A stretch of 64,000 bases of DNA from Sesamum alatum. Lineage: Eukaryota > Streptophyta > Magnoliopsida > Lamiales > Pedaliaceae. Made by a program: the position numbers and the translations under genes. Position 1 is the stretch's first letter. Each line of letters starts with the position of its first letter. Under the pieces are notes generated by a model that saw only the letters and a list, made by a program, of their open reading frames with translations, was not told the DNA's origin and ran no database searches. The stretch is from positions 4,712,001-4,776,000 of the forward strand of contig JACGWO010000010.1 in assembly GCA_034509735.1 (NCBI GenBank), read 5' to 3'. Positions 24,537 to 35,975 of this stretch are shown piece by piece.

Positions 24537-25530
24537 ATGTCTGAGATGGCCATATGTGGCAACAGAAGCTATTCTACTGTGAACATTGGACCCCGGAAAT
24601 AGAGGATACCTTCGTCCAGTCGCTCCTTGCCACCATCGCATGGGCAGTTTCCAACCATGACCATATGAACTGTCATGCCGTCCTTTGCGCTCTTTTCGAC
24701 ATCAATGCTAATTTGGATACAACTTTGTCGTATTCTTACTGCCAACGTAAGCTAGAGAAGCTTAAGATTAGATATCGTGTTTTTTCATGGATAACTAGCT
24801 TTGGTGGCTGTGGAATGGGATCTTAAAACTAATCATATTTCCGCCGATGACTAACGTGGGAACAGATCGCAAAGGTATTTTCATGTGTAAATATACCATC
24901 TATTATACATACTTCGTATTTTAGGTATTTTTTATATATAAATTCTTTCAAATGTTTGTTTTGAATATTACATAATACTGTATATATCATCCTGTCATTT
25001 ACAGGTTAAAAGCATCGGCAAGGCATATGTGAACGCGGTTGAACCACAGTGGACTGCACTTTGGATTTTATTTGGAGAAATTACACGAAACAATGACTGG
25101 GATGATGAAGATGTTTTCTTTGATCGCGCTGGACTTTGCGTCGATGACGGATGGGTGCACAATGGAAATGCACCGTCCGATGAAACCTCATACGAGAGCC
25201 CCAACGACGACACAGCTGACACGGCAACGATGATCCATCCTGATGGGCTTTCATTCAAGAATATATGCTTCTGACTTGGTACGGGTACTGCGAACGCTAA
25301 CCCCAGCACGATTCCGCCAACCGGCGCCTAGTGGTTATTTGCACTCCTACGAAGAGAAAGCCCGAAAATGGATGCAGGCACACCAAGCTCTTGCGCATCA
25401 AATGATCCCCAGTACCGTGAAGACACTCCTTCTCCATACGTCCCGAAGTATCTGCTACGTCGTCAACCCAAGAAGCCAAAATTCTGAATGACCTTCTCTG
25501 GCCGCAAGACCCGATTTCTGCATGGGTCAA
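24537..25530 (+). pseudogene. Myb/SANT-like ORF1 remnant (copy 1)
   Basis: From 24554 the translation reads WTPEIEDTFVQSLL and later SYCQRKLEKLKIRYRVFSWI, the pattern of the Myb/SANT-like protein that pairs with PIF/Harbinger transposases. After frame changes TWEQIAK precedes a GT donor near 24873. The next exon begins after AG near 25005 with VKSIGKAYVNAVEPQWTALW and an acidic tail. The natural ATG at 24537 is out of frame with the domain and stops interrupt it, so it is a pseudogene. It runs opposite to the transposase. Confidence 0.6.
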
Positions 25531-25974
25531 CTACTGATGCATATGTCTACTAATGTTGTATTTTGCAGCATGTGATGTTTAATGTTATTTGCGTTTAGGT
25601 GTTGTGTAAGTTGAAGTTTTTAGTGCTAATCCTTCGACTAGTGATGTCCATGTACGACGACTATTTTTCCAATTTATGGCTCGTCGGTTATATAACTATT
25701 GGAATGAAATATTCAGCCGGTTTATTAAATATATCATGTGCTAAGTCAATAGACACCATGTGCATTGTTACCTTACGATTCTTTGGATTTATAGAATGTA
25801 ATTTTTTTTATAACAAAACCATGTGAGTTGGAATACAAATTATATGCTCATATTTGATTGATAATATCACGATCACAAGCATAACACATATATAATTGCC
25901 AATACATCGCAAGTTATAAAAATTTTAACAGCCATCTATTGACATTTAAAATTGTTAACATTTTCATTGCGTAC

Positions 25975-26600
25975 GGTAAAATCGGACAAAATTATTACAC
26001 GTTCTACCGGTACATAAAAACTTAATTGCATTTTCTAATTAATTTTTTTGAAATTAAAGGTGTTCTAGCGGTACATAAAAACTTAAAAGCATTTTCAATT
26101 TCATAATTTATGAAATTAACGGTGCTTTAGGGGTACATAAAAACTTAATTTTCTAAATCAAAAAGTATGAAATTAAGGTGTTGTAGCGGTACATAAAACT
26201 TGATTGAATTCTCTAATTCGCAATTTATGAAATTAAAGGTGTTCTAGCGGTACATAAAAACTTCATTTTGTAAATCAAAATTTGTGAAATTAAGGTGTTG
26301 TGGCGGTACATCAAAACTTAATGCTATTTTCTAATTAACAAATTATGAAATAAAAGGTGTTCTACCAGTACATAAAAACTAAATTTTCTAATTCAAAATT
26401 TATGAAATTAAGGTGTTGTAGCGGTACATAAAAACTTAATTGAATTTTCTAATTCAAAAATTATGAAATAAAAGGTGTTCTAGCAGTACATAAAAACTTA
26501 ATTTTCTAATTCAAAATTTAAGAGGTGCAGGTGTTATAGCGGTACATTTAAACTTAATTGCATTTTCTAATTCAATTTTTATGAAATTAAAGGTGACATA
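25975..26600 (+). repeat. Tandem array, ~60-bp units
   Basis: About ten degenerate copies of a unit centred on GGTGTTCTAGCGGTACATAA-AAACTTAAT...TATGAAATTAA. Long (with TTGCATTTTCTAATT) and short versions alternate in places, hinting at a dimeric higher-order unit. The GCGGTACAT core is the best conserved part. The array lies between two SANT-like remnants inside the Harbinger-type element. There are no spacers, so it is not a CRISPR. Confidence 0.85.
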
Positions 26601-27625
26601 TAATGTTCATTAAAGGTCACTTATATGAGAGTACAACAATGATATTCACCCCAATGTCCACAAGTATGAGAACAAGAATTTCATCTCATTTTTAGTTCAT
26701 GAGTGTAAACACCCTACTAAATCGGACACAGAAAACACACTTGCAATTCTACACCACACTAATGCAAAAAGTAGATGAATGAAGAGCAAGTCAAGGATCA
26801 CCCCACTTTCTCATAGGAGGTAACATATGAAATCTTCCCAAATACTTGAGTGCATGCTCTAGGAATCATTACATGCATTGAAAAAAAGCTTTTATGTGTC
26901 ATATGGTAGGTATGCAAGTCATTACACTTCTCTCTTGTTTACTTCACCGAATACACACTTCACTTTCCTAGAACACTCCCAACTCACTACAAAGTCCACA
27001 CTTTCACCATGGCCGAAGCTAACCAAGGCCCTCTTGCTCCACCACCGCCGCCGCCCCCACCACCACCTCCATTCAACATACTTCCTCAAAGCCATTATTT
27101 CTACACCACATGTTGGACGAAACGTGTGGACATGGCCTTCATACAAGCACTATACTATAAAGCGATGCGAGGGCAAAAACAACTTTCCTGAACCCCGAAC
27201 ATGCACTCGCTTAACTATGCTCGCGGCATAGTTAACGGTTGCTTCAATTGGTCTTCTAAGTACATTGTCTTCAAGAGGCGACTTGAGTGACTTCGGTTGA
27301 GATTCACCACATTCAAGTCCATCATCGAGACCGCCGGTGTTCAATGGGACCGCCGTACAAACTTTGTCACTGCCACGAACGAGCAATGGAATGATCTAGC
27401 TTTGGTAAGATCGGACATATGGCTTTGGTTTGATAACGCTTTTAAATGGAATGTCGTTCATTCACCTTACATCCTTCTTCCTTACATTATTTAGGGCAAC
27501 GAGTTTGTGAATGCGTATCGACAGGAAGGGGAGCCAATGTGGAAAGAGTTCAAGGCGATCTTCGGCCGGGAAGGAGGGATGAAGGGCCACACGAACACCT
27601 AGCCATTTCAAGTGATGAAGGTGAG

Positions 27626-29723
27626 TGTGACGCCCACAAATTTTTATTCATAATTATGGGGTTAATTCGTAATTATTTAAGAAAATTTAGTTAATTAGTA
27701 GATATATTATAGATTAAATTGTGATCATATTAAAACTTGAAAGGAGTGAATTAGAGCTTTATATAATATTTGGGAACAAATTATATTAATTAAGAAATTA
27801 GAAAGGACGTAATGGGTATTTTTAAAAAGTTTATTAAAATTTTAAAAAAAATAATAAAAAAAGGTTAGATAAAGATGGGTGCATCAGCACCTATCAGTTT
27901 ACTTTTTTATAATATATATATTAAATACACACACATTTAAAACACATACACTAAACACACACACACAGAAACGAAATCGGCGCAAATTGAGGTAAGAAAT
28001 AATTATATTTTAATTAGTTTTAATTTATATAATTATATTATTTAATAAGTGCATTTATTAAATATTATTTATACTCCTCGATTTAGTGTTTAACCGGAGA
28101 ATTTTATGAATTTGAGTATTTATAATTAGTGCCTGGTTAAATATCTCAATTAAATTAGGGGTGTTATAATTAATAGCTTAAACTGCTTAATTTACTAGAT
28201 TTAATAATTTCTACAATTGATTGGCTTAGTTTAATCGGGTTGAAATTTTTATTGGAGAAATATTATAGAATATATTTGAAAATGTTTATATTTAGTAAAG
28301 ATAAGTATATTTGAGATAATATAATCCAATAATTGTTATTATGAATGGTAATTATAATAGGATGAAGGGTTTAATGAAATATTGAGAGATTGGTGAAATA
28401 TATATATATATATAAATACTATTTAATATTTTATTTAGGAATTGACATTCTAGATATTAATTATATGTATTATACCTTATGATAGGACACGGGGATAAAG
28501 TAGATGACCATACGACTTCATATCAGCTAATTAAATCTGTATAAGATCGAGGTAAGTAAATAATTAGTGCTGCTTATATATGTTCCTTTTTCCTATTAGT
28601 ATTGTGTACGTAAACAATTAGTATTATCTATATATGTTTCATTTCTTGGTGATATTACTTTTATGTGAGCCTATAATTCGTGCTTGACTAATCTACTTTG
28701 AATTGTACGAGTAGCTGATGATTACTTTGAACGATTATGTCGTGAAAGTGAAATGAGGAAAACCTATTGAGATATGCCATTTGGTTGTTTGATATCACTG
28801 TTATATGCTTGTACGTGAAAAATGCGACTATGTGGTTTTATGTGGCTAGTTGGCTTACAAGAATGGGGATACGTGGAATCGAGGGAGTGATGGAAATTAA
28901 ATGTAATTATGATATGAATACCCCTTGATGTTGTTGAATAGCCTATGTGGCGAAATGAAATGAAAAGAGCTATGATGTGATGTGAAAAGAGCTATGATGC
29001 GAAATGAAAAGAGCTATGATGCGAAACGAAAGAGCTTTGATGCGAAATGAGATTGATGAGCCTGTGTGGCGTGCCAAGGGGATTCATGTATATGTGTATA
29101 ATAAATGGTGAGGTTGAGTTGGTGGAGAAAAACACTATATCACCTTCTGGCAAGCCAACTAGGTTAATGTGAATTTGATTGATTGTCTAATCATGAGGTG
29201 ATTACATGGAATAATGAAATGAAATGTGCTTGATCAAGTTGATTATATATTATATACGTTACTTATTTTGTCTTGTTGAAACTACATTTGAGGTGCGCAT
29301 ATAGTTAGTGCCGATTGTTTACTAATTGAGTTGCAGGCTCATCCCTCTGCTAATATTTTCAGGTGTAAACTTTGTTGTGCCTATTCACGACAAATAGGTC
29401 CACGTTTTGCATTCCAGTCAGGTCGGGCCAGTATGCAGTTTTCTCCTCATCATAAATAGAAATAGACGTCTCATTTTGGATTAAAACGAGAATGACATGT
29501 AAACTAACTATAACGGTTCCATTTTTTTTTACGTACTTGATATATATGTATATATATGATCTTGTGGATGAGATATTAAATATTCTTGTTGTGATGATGA
29601 GACTATGTGTATATATATTTAATAGGGACTAGAGTATGTGCCTAATTATACATATAATCAGGGTTTACATTAAGTGTGATATTTAGGAAAGATATAATCG
29701 TAATGTTGTTAGAGGGTGTTACA
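27626..29723. mobile_element. Solo LTR with 5-bp TSD GTGAG
   Basis: A 2098-bp block beginning TGTGACGCCC and ending GGGTGTTACA (TG...CA ends, inverted TGTRACRCCC). It is flanked by the identical GTGAG at 27621-27625 and 29724-29728. Removing it restores continuity of the host SANT-like frame. There is no internal gag-pol region, so it arose by LTR-LTR recombination. The length and the TGTAACACCC-like ends suggest a Ty3/Gypsy (chromovirus, Tekay-like) family; that assignment is a guess from pattern. A (TA)n-TATA-like tract lies at about 28400-28412. Confidence 0.85.
28951..29050 (+). repeat. Minisatellite inside the solo LTR
   Basis: A roughly 22-bp unit, GAAATGAAAAGAGCTATGAT(GC), occurs about four times with small changes. 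Confidence 0.75.
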
Positions 29724-29798
29724 GTGAGCCAAATAATGATGAGACCGACAATGCTAGTGAGGACAGTGGTAGTGGGGGGAGCACGATTTCAGACTGAG

Positions 29799-30773
29799 GT
29801 TGTTGATGGAGTTTTTGAAGGGGTGTAATGGCTACATCTACCGTTTTTTCGAAGCGCTTAGGTTGGTTGCAATAGCGCTTAGTTTTGAAGTGTGGTTGTA
29901 GCTCGGGTAGATATATGAAGACTGTGGATGAAGGTGATGTAATATGGGTTGAAGACGTTTTATCTTAGTTTTTGCTTTTTTTCCCCTCTTATGGCAAGGT
30001 ATGCATGGCTACCATTATCATTGGAAGATAATGTACGTGTCTAATGGTCGATATTCAGTATAGTTTTTTTGCGGCTGTAATTTTTTTTTCCTACATTCAA
30101 CGGGTTTCAATGTCGTCAATCGGTGTTCATCATATTACATGTAATTTAGTATGCATACAAAAATTGCCTTCTATGAAAGTGTTCGAGGAATAAGTAATGC
30201 TATGAATTAGAAGGTTAACTTTTCATGAAAGTGTTAAATTAATTAATAATCGCCTTTTTTTAAATTCAGAAGGCCAAAATATTATACAAATGTTTTTTAA
30301 ACTATATTTTTTTATCAAGTTAAAGGTTTATTTAGGAGAAGATAAGTTAAACAAAACTATTTCACCCAAATTACATGCATAACGTAAAATACTTTAGGAA
30401 AAAAATACTTTGTTTTTTTTCATTAGAACCCACGTACTACATTTTGTTTTTTATGTAGGGATTTATTCAAAATAATTTAACAAGTCAGTGATGAGAATGC
30501 ATGTTACACATTACAAACTGTGTTGCTCTTTGAGTGCTGCATAAATCTGATATGATTGCATTCTATGATTACTTAATTGCATAGTCAAGAAGAGAATACA
30601 TCCACCAAATTCATATACCCCAAAATATGCGTTGGCATCCACAGAGTGCATAAAGTCATCTAACTTAACTACATACTTAGGTTTGGGAGTAATAGATTAC
30701 ATAATGTCTAAGGTTGCCTTTATGGCCTTCATCCAATCATATTACTGTCGTTACATGACCACTACCAGTCGTC
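29799..30773. other. Non-coding middle of the Harbinger-type element
   Basis: Separates the plus-strand SANT remnant from the minus-strand one, which converge here. It is AT-rich with T runs and no recognised domain. The two 3' ends presumably share it. Confidence 0.4.
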
Positions 30774-31828
30774 TCACAATTTTCCTTCCAGCATAAGCCC
30801 AATCATACGTGCTCTAGCGTCTTCCGTAGACTAAAGAACAGATCCATTTTCTTAGGATTTTCCACTAGGCGGTCTGAAATTAGTATCTGATTGTTCAAGT
30901 CAAGACCCGGACCTTACCAACCGTCTCGTACACCGATGATCGCTTCTCTGCCACTTCAAAGTCCGCAAACAGTTTTTTGCTCAATTCGCCGAGCCTTTCA
31001 TTGGCGGAGTCACAGAACGTGTTGACGGCATTCGTCAACCCATCATCTTGGAATATTATCTTCGCCTTTCTTTTCCTGCCTGAACTACCCAAACGCTTCT
31101 GACTATTAGTAGATGTGACATTAACGTATATATTGGCCTGTGTGTCCGCATTCGTCCCAGTATCGTTACCGGCATACCCCGTATTTGGACACCACTCCGC
31201 CGTTGGAACGTAGCACTCGGGCGTTTCATTGTCCACCTCATCGTCAGCCAAGTCGACAACCGGCGTGACATCATTTGTGTACTGTCCTACATAAATTTCG
31301 TCGCCCACTGCTCGATCTTTCCCGAAAATCTCACGCCAAGCAAGGAAGAATGGCCAAGATTTGTAGCGCATTGTTCGTGCGCTAGGATCAACCTTAGAGA
31401 CAAGGTAAAAAATAGTAAGTATCATAGGACCACGCAATAGAATATCTGAAAATTACACATCACATGCTACTCACACAACATTTATTTACGTACCTTGCAG
31501 AACTCATTCCATCCGAAACCACTCCTACCCATCATACCTGTTAGAGTGCCGTAGTTTTTTTTTCCACACATGGATCTTCGAGTTGATGTGGGGCTCAGTG
31601 CGTATATCCGTATTCGGAAAATGTCTTCTGCATCAATGCCTCCAGCTGGTTAAGGTATCCGAACCTAAAACCATTCTCGCATTTCCACCCAGTCATCACA
31701 ATTGTTCGTAGTGCATTAACCAAAACCTCTTCTTCACGTTGCGATCAAGAACGTCGAGTTTGTGCTTTATCGGACTTCACCGGACAGCCCCGCGGTTTGC
31801 TAGTCCCCTCTTCGTCAACAAGTATCAT
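30774..31828 (-). pseudogene. Myb/SANT-like ORF1 remnant (copy 3)
   Basis: Harbinger ORF1 partner protein, which in intact elements binds DNA and helps the transposase. Exon 1 (31828-31494) starts MILVDEEGTSKPRGCPVKSD and has a TGA stop before QREEEVLVNALRTIV, where related proteins have Trp. CENGFRFGYLNQLEALMQKT follows. A T-run slip and a 9-A run (31559-31563 area, + strand T9) shift the frame around INSKIHVWKK and YGTLTGMMGRSGFGWNEFCK. Exon 2 (31392 down) starts VDPSARTMRYKSWPFFLAWR. An acidic region, a basic GRKRKAK stretch and an out-of-frame tail (LDLNNQILISDRLVENPKKM, MIGLMLEGKL, stop at 30774-30776) follow. It is downstream of the transposase on the same strand. Confidence 0.75.
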
Positions 31829-32151
31829 CTGCTAAGAAGAAGTAATTAAACACCTAAAAACTCACTGTTGAGATATTAATGAATTACAGTTGAAACCATG
31901 AGCCAATTAAAATAGGTATGATGAAGCACAAATTGTATACATAACCCAGTCAACAACATATGAAGAAGTAGTCCACTGTGAAGGACTGAAATAAACAAAT
32001 TCGTTACACAAGCCAAACAAAATACAGAATTGAAATGACAACAGTTCCTACAACACGGCCGATGCATGGAGTCAACCCAGGAGCAATGTTTTGTAGGTAT
32101 TCGGCTTATATTCAACTGACATAAGTGGCGGGAAAACAGAAAGCTTGAATA

Positions 32152-33591
32152 TTAACGACAACTTAACCAATCATTCCACATGTTATTAGCAAGCTCGTCA
32201 CGCCACATACTCCAAGCAGTGCTAGCCTCCAAATTGCTAACATATTCAACACTGCCCTCGTTGATAGACTCATTCGGATCTACACCCTCAGGCTCAAGTG
32301 GATCGTCAGGCATTTCCATTCTGCAGAAGTTGTGCAACAGACAACATGCTACAATTATTCTGTTCTGCACGCTTATCGGGTAGTACGAATGACTGTGTAA
32401 TATACCCCAACGTGCTTTCAGCAACCCAAACGTACGCCCAATGACATTCCTAGCAGAGGCATGACGGAGATTGAACAACTCCTTTGCATTTTGCGGTCCA
32501 CCTGTTCCCCGATCCCATTCTTTTAGGTGATATCGGACTCCGCGATACGGTGTTAGGAAACCCTCTACGTTCCTGTATCTATTGTCACATAGATAGTAAT
32601 TTCCTAAAGACCGGGGTTCAGATTAATTTAATTAGTTCATAAATAACGTGTGGTTATAAAAATTGTACGACTAAGTAGTAGCTGTATAAATAGAAATGAT
32701 CATGTGCTTACCATTCGGTATCTTCAGATCGGTAGTTCGATGAAGGGCATCGCGCAATACACGGCCATCTGCTGCGCTCCCTTCCCAATCACTTAAAACG
32801 AAGATAAACTTCCCCTCCATATTACACACTCCAAGTACATTAACAGAGATTTGCCCCTTCCTATTTCGGTATCTGCCCTTATCAGAATCTCGCACCCTTA
32901 CGGCAATGTGTGTTCCGTCAAGTGCTCCCAAGCAGCCTTAATACATCATGTAAATAATTAACCAACGTAACAGTCAATAAGGTAACAATGGTTATAGTAC
33001 GTGTACAGAGAACACGTGAGTATGTAAAAAATGATTTCAGCATACCTTAAACCAACGCCAACGATGCTCGGGATAATCGTCAGACACTTGTACAGGCCGC
33101 ACCAACAAAATAGAATTAAGCCACAATACCGCCTTCAATACCGAGTGGAAATGCTTGCTTACCGTACGACCGCTACGAATGAAGTCATGCTTCACAACAC
33201 AATTTTTTTTGTGGTGTGCTATAACACTTAGAAACATTGCCACTTGCTTAACAACTGAAACATGTACCGTATCTTTAAGACCACCGGATATTTCTAACAG
33301 TTGACAAAGGCGTCCAAATGCGTTGCGAGACATGCGTAGATTGTCCAAGCATTTTGCATCACTAAATTCTATTATTTGTCGTAGATGCTTCATTTGGTCC
33401 GGAATTCTGTGACTCATTCGGTAACGACGTGTCATCCCACTTGGTGAAGTGATACGGCCATGTTCTCGACACCTCGCAACCAATATAAACATATACAAAG
33501 CCAGTACTAACTCTACGATAACAAGTTGTATAGCGAAGAATATCTTTAATCTCTTTGCCCTATTCATCCTATAATTATACCCTGAACACAA
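32152..33591 (-). pseudogene. PIF/Harbinger (HARBI1-like) DDE transposase
   Basis: Three exons: 33591-33046 (a better start may be Met at 33567), 32936-32712 and 32603-32152. The N-terminal helical part has MSRNAFGRLCQLLE; the DDE domain has GALDGTHI (first Asp) and SDWEGSAADGRVL (second Asp). The third acidic residue should be the Glu of NVIERTFG, but the sequence reads NVIGRTFG (codon 32437-32439), so the catalytic triad is broken. The summed exons are one base short at the intron 1/exon 2 junction (AAG|GCTGC where a GG is expected), giving a frameshift. The rest of the roughly 407-aa protein is well preserved, which suggests recent inactivation. Confidence 0.85.
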
Positions 33592-33599
33592 CCATTGTG

Positions 33600-35017
33600 A
33601 GACCTAGTATTATATACCGAAATATGCCGAACATAGGGATTTGAATGAGATGTTGAGCGTTTAATAAATTTGAAGGGGTAAAAGCAATGTATTGAAGTTA
33701 CGGAGACCGCATAATTTGTACATATAAATTAAATGACTAGTTTTGGATGTTTGACATGGAGATGTCATAAATTAAATGGAAGTTCAGGGGAATGTCATCT
33801 AAATGAGCATATAAAGAACAGGGCAGAGTTATATTACAGGGTAGGAATTATAACAAATATATACTACCAAAACAGCAATGTATTTGTCAATATATAAGAA
33901 TTTCTAAAAGAATTGGGTTCCGTATGTAACAAATTTCTTAATTTTTTTTAACGGTTGTTAGTGTAGCATCCATGGTCATTTTAGCGTACAAGAACAAGCT
34001 CCACATTATTACCAGATATACAGATGTAAATCAATTTCGGATCAATTTGTATTTTTTCATATTTTGGGTATATAGGTCCAGGTACAGTCATGCTGAATGA
34101 TTAATAAAGGCACAAATTAAAAAATAAACTTGTTACCCATTATTACAAGATCTATTAATATCAATCATAAGAAACCAAACTAATTTCAGAGGGCATTGGG
34201 TGTATGGAAGTTGTTATGCCTATGTCATGTAAGTAGAAAAAAAATAATGCATAAAGTTCTTCCACATTTGAACCAGATCTGCATATCTGGAAGGATAGAC
34301 CAAAGTATCCAACATTTAACCAAACATTTTTCGATAGATTTGAAGAGAGAAAAGACAACCGCACCTTTTTCTTCGCAGTGTGCAGTTTCCTGTCGGCAGA
34401 GCATGAAATCCGGAATTCGAATTGCAGTCCAAAACCAGTGCGAGTCCAACCTAAAACAACACACGGAACCATAGTTCTAAAACTGAGTCGGAAGACAGAT
34501 GCGAAGTGGGGGGGAGAATCAAAGTTTATGCTACTAGAAACATTGAAATGTCCTCATATGAAAAAAAAAAAAAAATTAAACGGAAACATTACCTTACCCA
34601 CGCTGTGAAGAACAATGCTTGGAACTTACACAGGAGACAATGCAAACTTCATCTTCTACAAATGTTTTTTATGATGGTAGATGAGAGGTTAGGTGGTAAA
34701 TTGAAGAAAGTAGTAGCAAAAAATGGTGAGGAAGACATAATAATCGGTCAGAAAGCATGCATGTATAGTCACATCAACACCAATAACATGGCTGTAATTT
34801 AAAAGAAAACAAGAGGCAAGATGGGATGAAAAAATGGAAAGATGAGGACAAAAACGTAAAGAACATTTTAGTCAAAAATGGTGGGCCATCCGGATAAACT
34901 AATTTGGGGGGGGGGGAGGGGGGGAGATCAGGATTTTGATCTGCCTATAATCCAACAAACACACGGGTCTTGGTACATTTTCCCGGGCCGGACCAAAAAA
35001 AAGTAAACTGGTTACTA
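33600..35017. other. Right subterminal region of Harbinger-type element
   Basis: Lies upstream of the transposase (its promoter side), about 1.4 kb with no recognised gene. The frames at 34161-34802 show no domain. A G-rich run (GGGGGGGGGGGAGGGGGGGG, about 34905-34924) lies near the end. Confidence 0.4.
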
Positions 35018-35053
35018 GCAAGGATTAGCCATGATATCATGGCTAATCCTTGC
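35018..35053. repeat. 36-bp perfect palindrome
   Basis: GCAAGGATTAGCCATGAT is followed directly by its exact reverse complement, immediately inside the right terminal repeat (35054-35067). It could form a cruciform or be a transposase/ORF1 binding site. Confidence 0.9.
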
Positions 35054-35273
35054 AAGTAAAGGAGGCCTAATAGATCAAAAGCAATTCAACACTTTTTTAG
35101 GAAACCCCCTTCGTATAATTTGATTTGATAGCTGAAAAAAAAAAAAAAAGAAAAAAAACTCATCCATCAAATCTAATTATACTAATGGGGTGTCAAATGG
35201 GTAGAAGAAAGAAACAATACTTATTCATTTATGATAAAAAAAAAAAAGATACTTTATATATATATAATTATAC

Positions 35274-35975
35274 TGTTGACATCGAAATATTTTGAATAAA
35301 TTATTAATTTAAGCCCAAATAAATCGGTTAATAATTGGGTTCCAAAATAAAAGTCCATAATAAATTTGGCTTATCGTTAAAAAAAGATTAAATTCATAAG
35401 CTCATATTAAATTTGGGTCTTATGTATAGGTCTATCCAAAATAAATATAAATTTATTGGGTTGGCTAAATCGGACCAAATACATATTCGAAATGCAATTC
35501 ATTAGAGGATTAGTCCATGTCAAGGTCCACGATGATCAAGCCCAATGGTATTGAGCCCAATCTGCTTAAGCCCTACTCACGCCTCTAAAAAGGGACCTCC
35601 ACCACTCAAGTCAGGGGATTTTTCATAGAACATTGGCCACAACACAAGACAAGAAATTGCTACATACAACACAAGCAAAAAATCTAGCTAGAGCAAGTCT
35701 AAAGTTTTCTGCCACTACGAAGCTCTGCAACTACAAGGCATTGATACGAAATTTCAAGGTGGTATGCGGTCGCCTTCTACAAAACAAGAGGGAGATTGCA
35801 CATCCGATTCAAAAACAAGCTCCAAGCCCTTCAATCCACATTCCTAGAGAAGAATCAGGGGGTTACTTTAAATTCAGATATTGTAAATCACTTTTTACTC
35901 AAATTAATATATCATTTGGTCCATATTTTTCTTGTCATGTAATTATTTTTTGCAGATACGGAATTTGTGTGAACA
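35274..35975 (+). mobile_element. Solo LTR (702 bp), TSD TATAC
   Basis: Begins TGTTGACATCGAAAT and ends TTTGTGTGAACA (TGTT/AACA ends). It is flanked by TATAC at 35269-35273 and 35976-35980. CTCTAAAAAGGGACC near 35583 is TATA-like, as in an LTR promoter. No internal retroelement genes. The 118-aa frame at 35633-35989 lies inside and is not a gene. Confidence 0.7.

Larger units (their letters stand above)
27009..29798 (+). pseudogene. Myb/SANT-like ORF1 remnant (copy 2), LTR-split
   Basis: Starts at ATG 27009 with a proline run (residues about 11-21), then WTKRVDMAFIQALYYKAMRG of the SANT-like domain. After a stop comes LNYARGIVNG and, after another, LRLRFTTFKSIIETAGVQWD. A GT donor at 27405 and an AG before 27495 bound a 90-bp intron. 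Exon 2 gives NEFVNAYRQEGEPMWKEFKA and an acidic tail. The tail is cut at 27625 by a 2.1-kb solo LTR and resumes at 29729, ending in an acidic Ser/Gly tract and TGA at 29796-29798. Stops, one frameshift and the insertion inactivate it. Confidence 0.7.
22112..35067 (-). mobile_element. Candidate 13-kb PIF/Harbinger-type element
   Basis: The 14-bp terminal repeats GGCCTCCTTTACTT (22112-22125) and AAGTAAAGGAGGCC (35054-35067) are perfect inverted copies. Both are flanked by TAA (22109-22111 and 35068-35070), the usual 3-bp PIF/Harbinger duplication (TWA). Inside is a minus-strand HARBI1-like DDE transposase with an adjoining Myb/SANT-like ORF, the two hallmark genes of this superfamily. There are also two further SANT-like remnants and a GRF zinc-finger remnant on the plus strand. 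The inverted repeat does not continue beyond 14 bp, so fusion of two related elements is not excluded. All genes inside are broken. Confidence 0.65.

Noticed and set aside
25975..26600. CRISPR-like array
   Set aside because: The repeats are contiguous, degenerate and without unique spacers, in a plant nuclear context.
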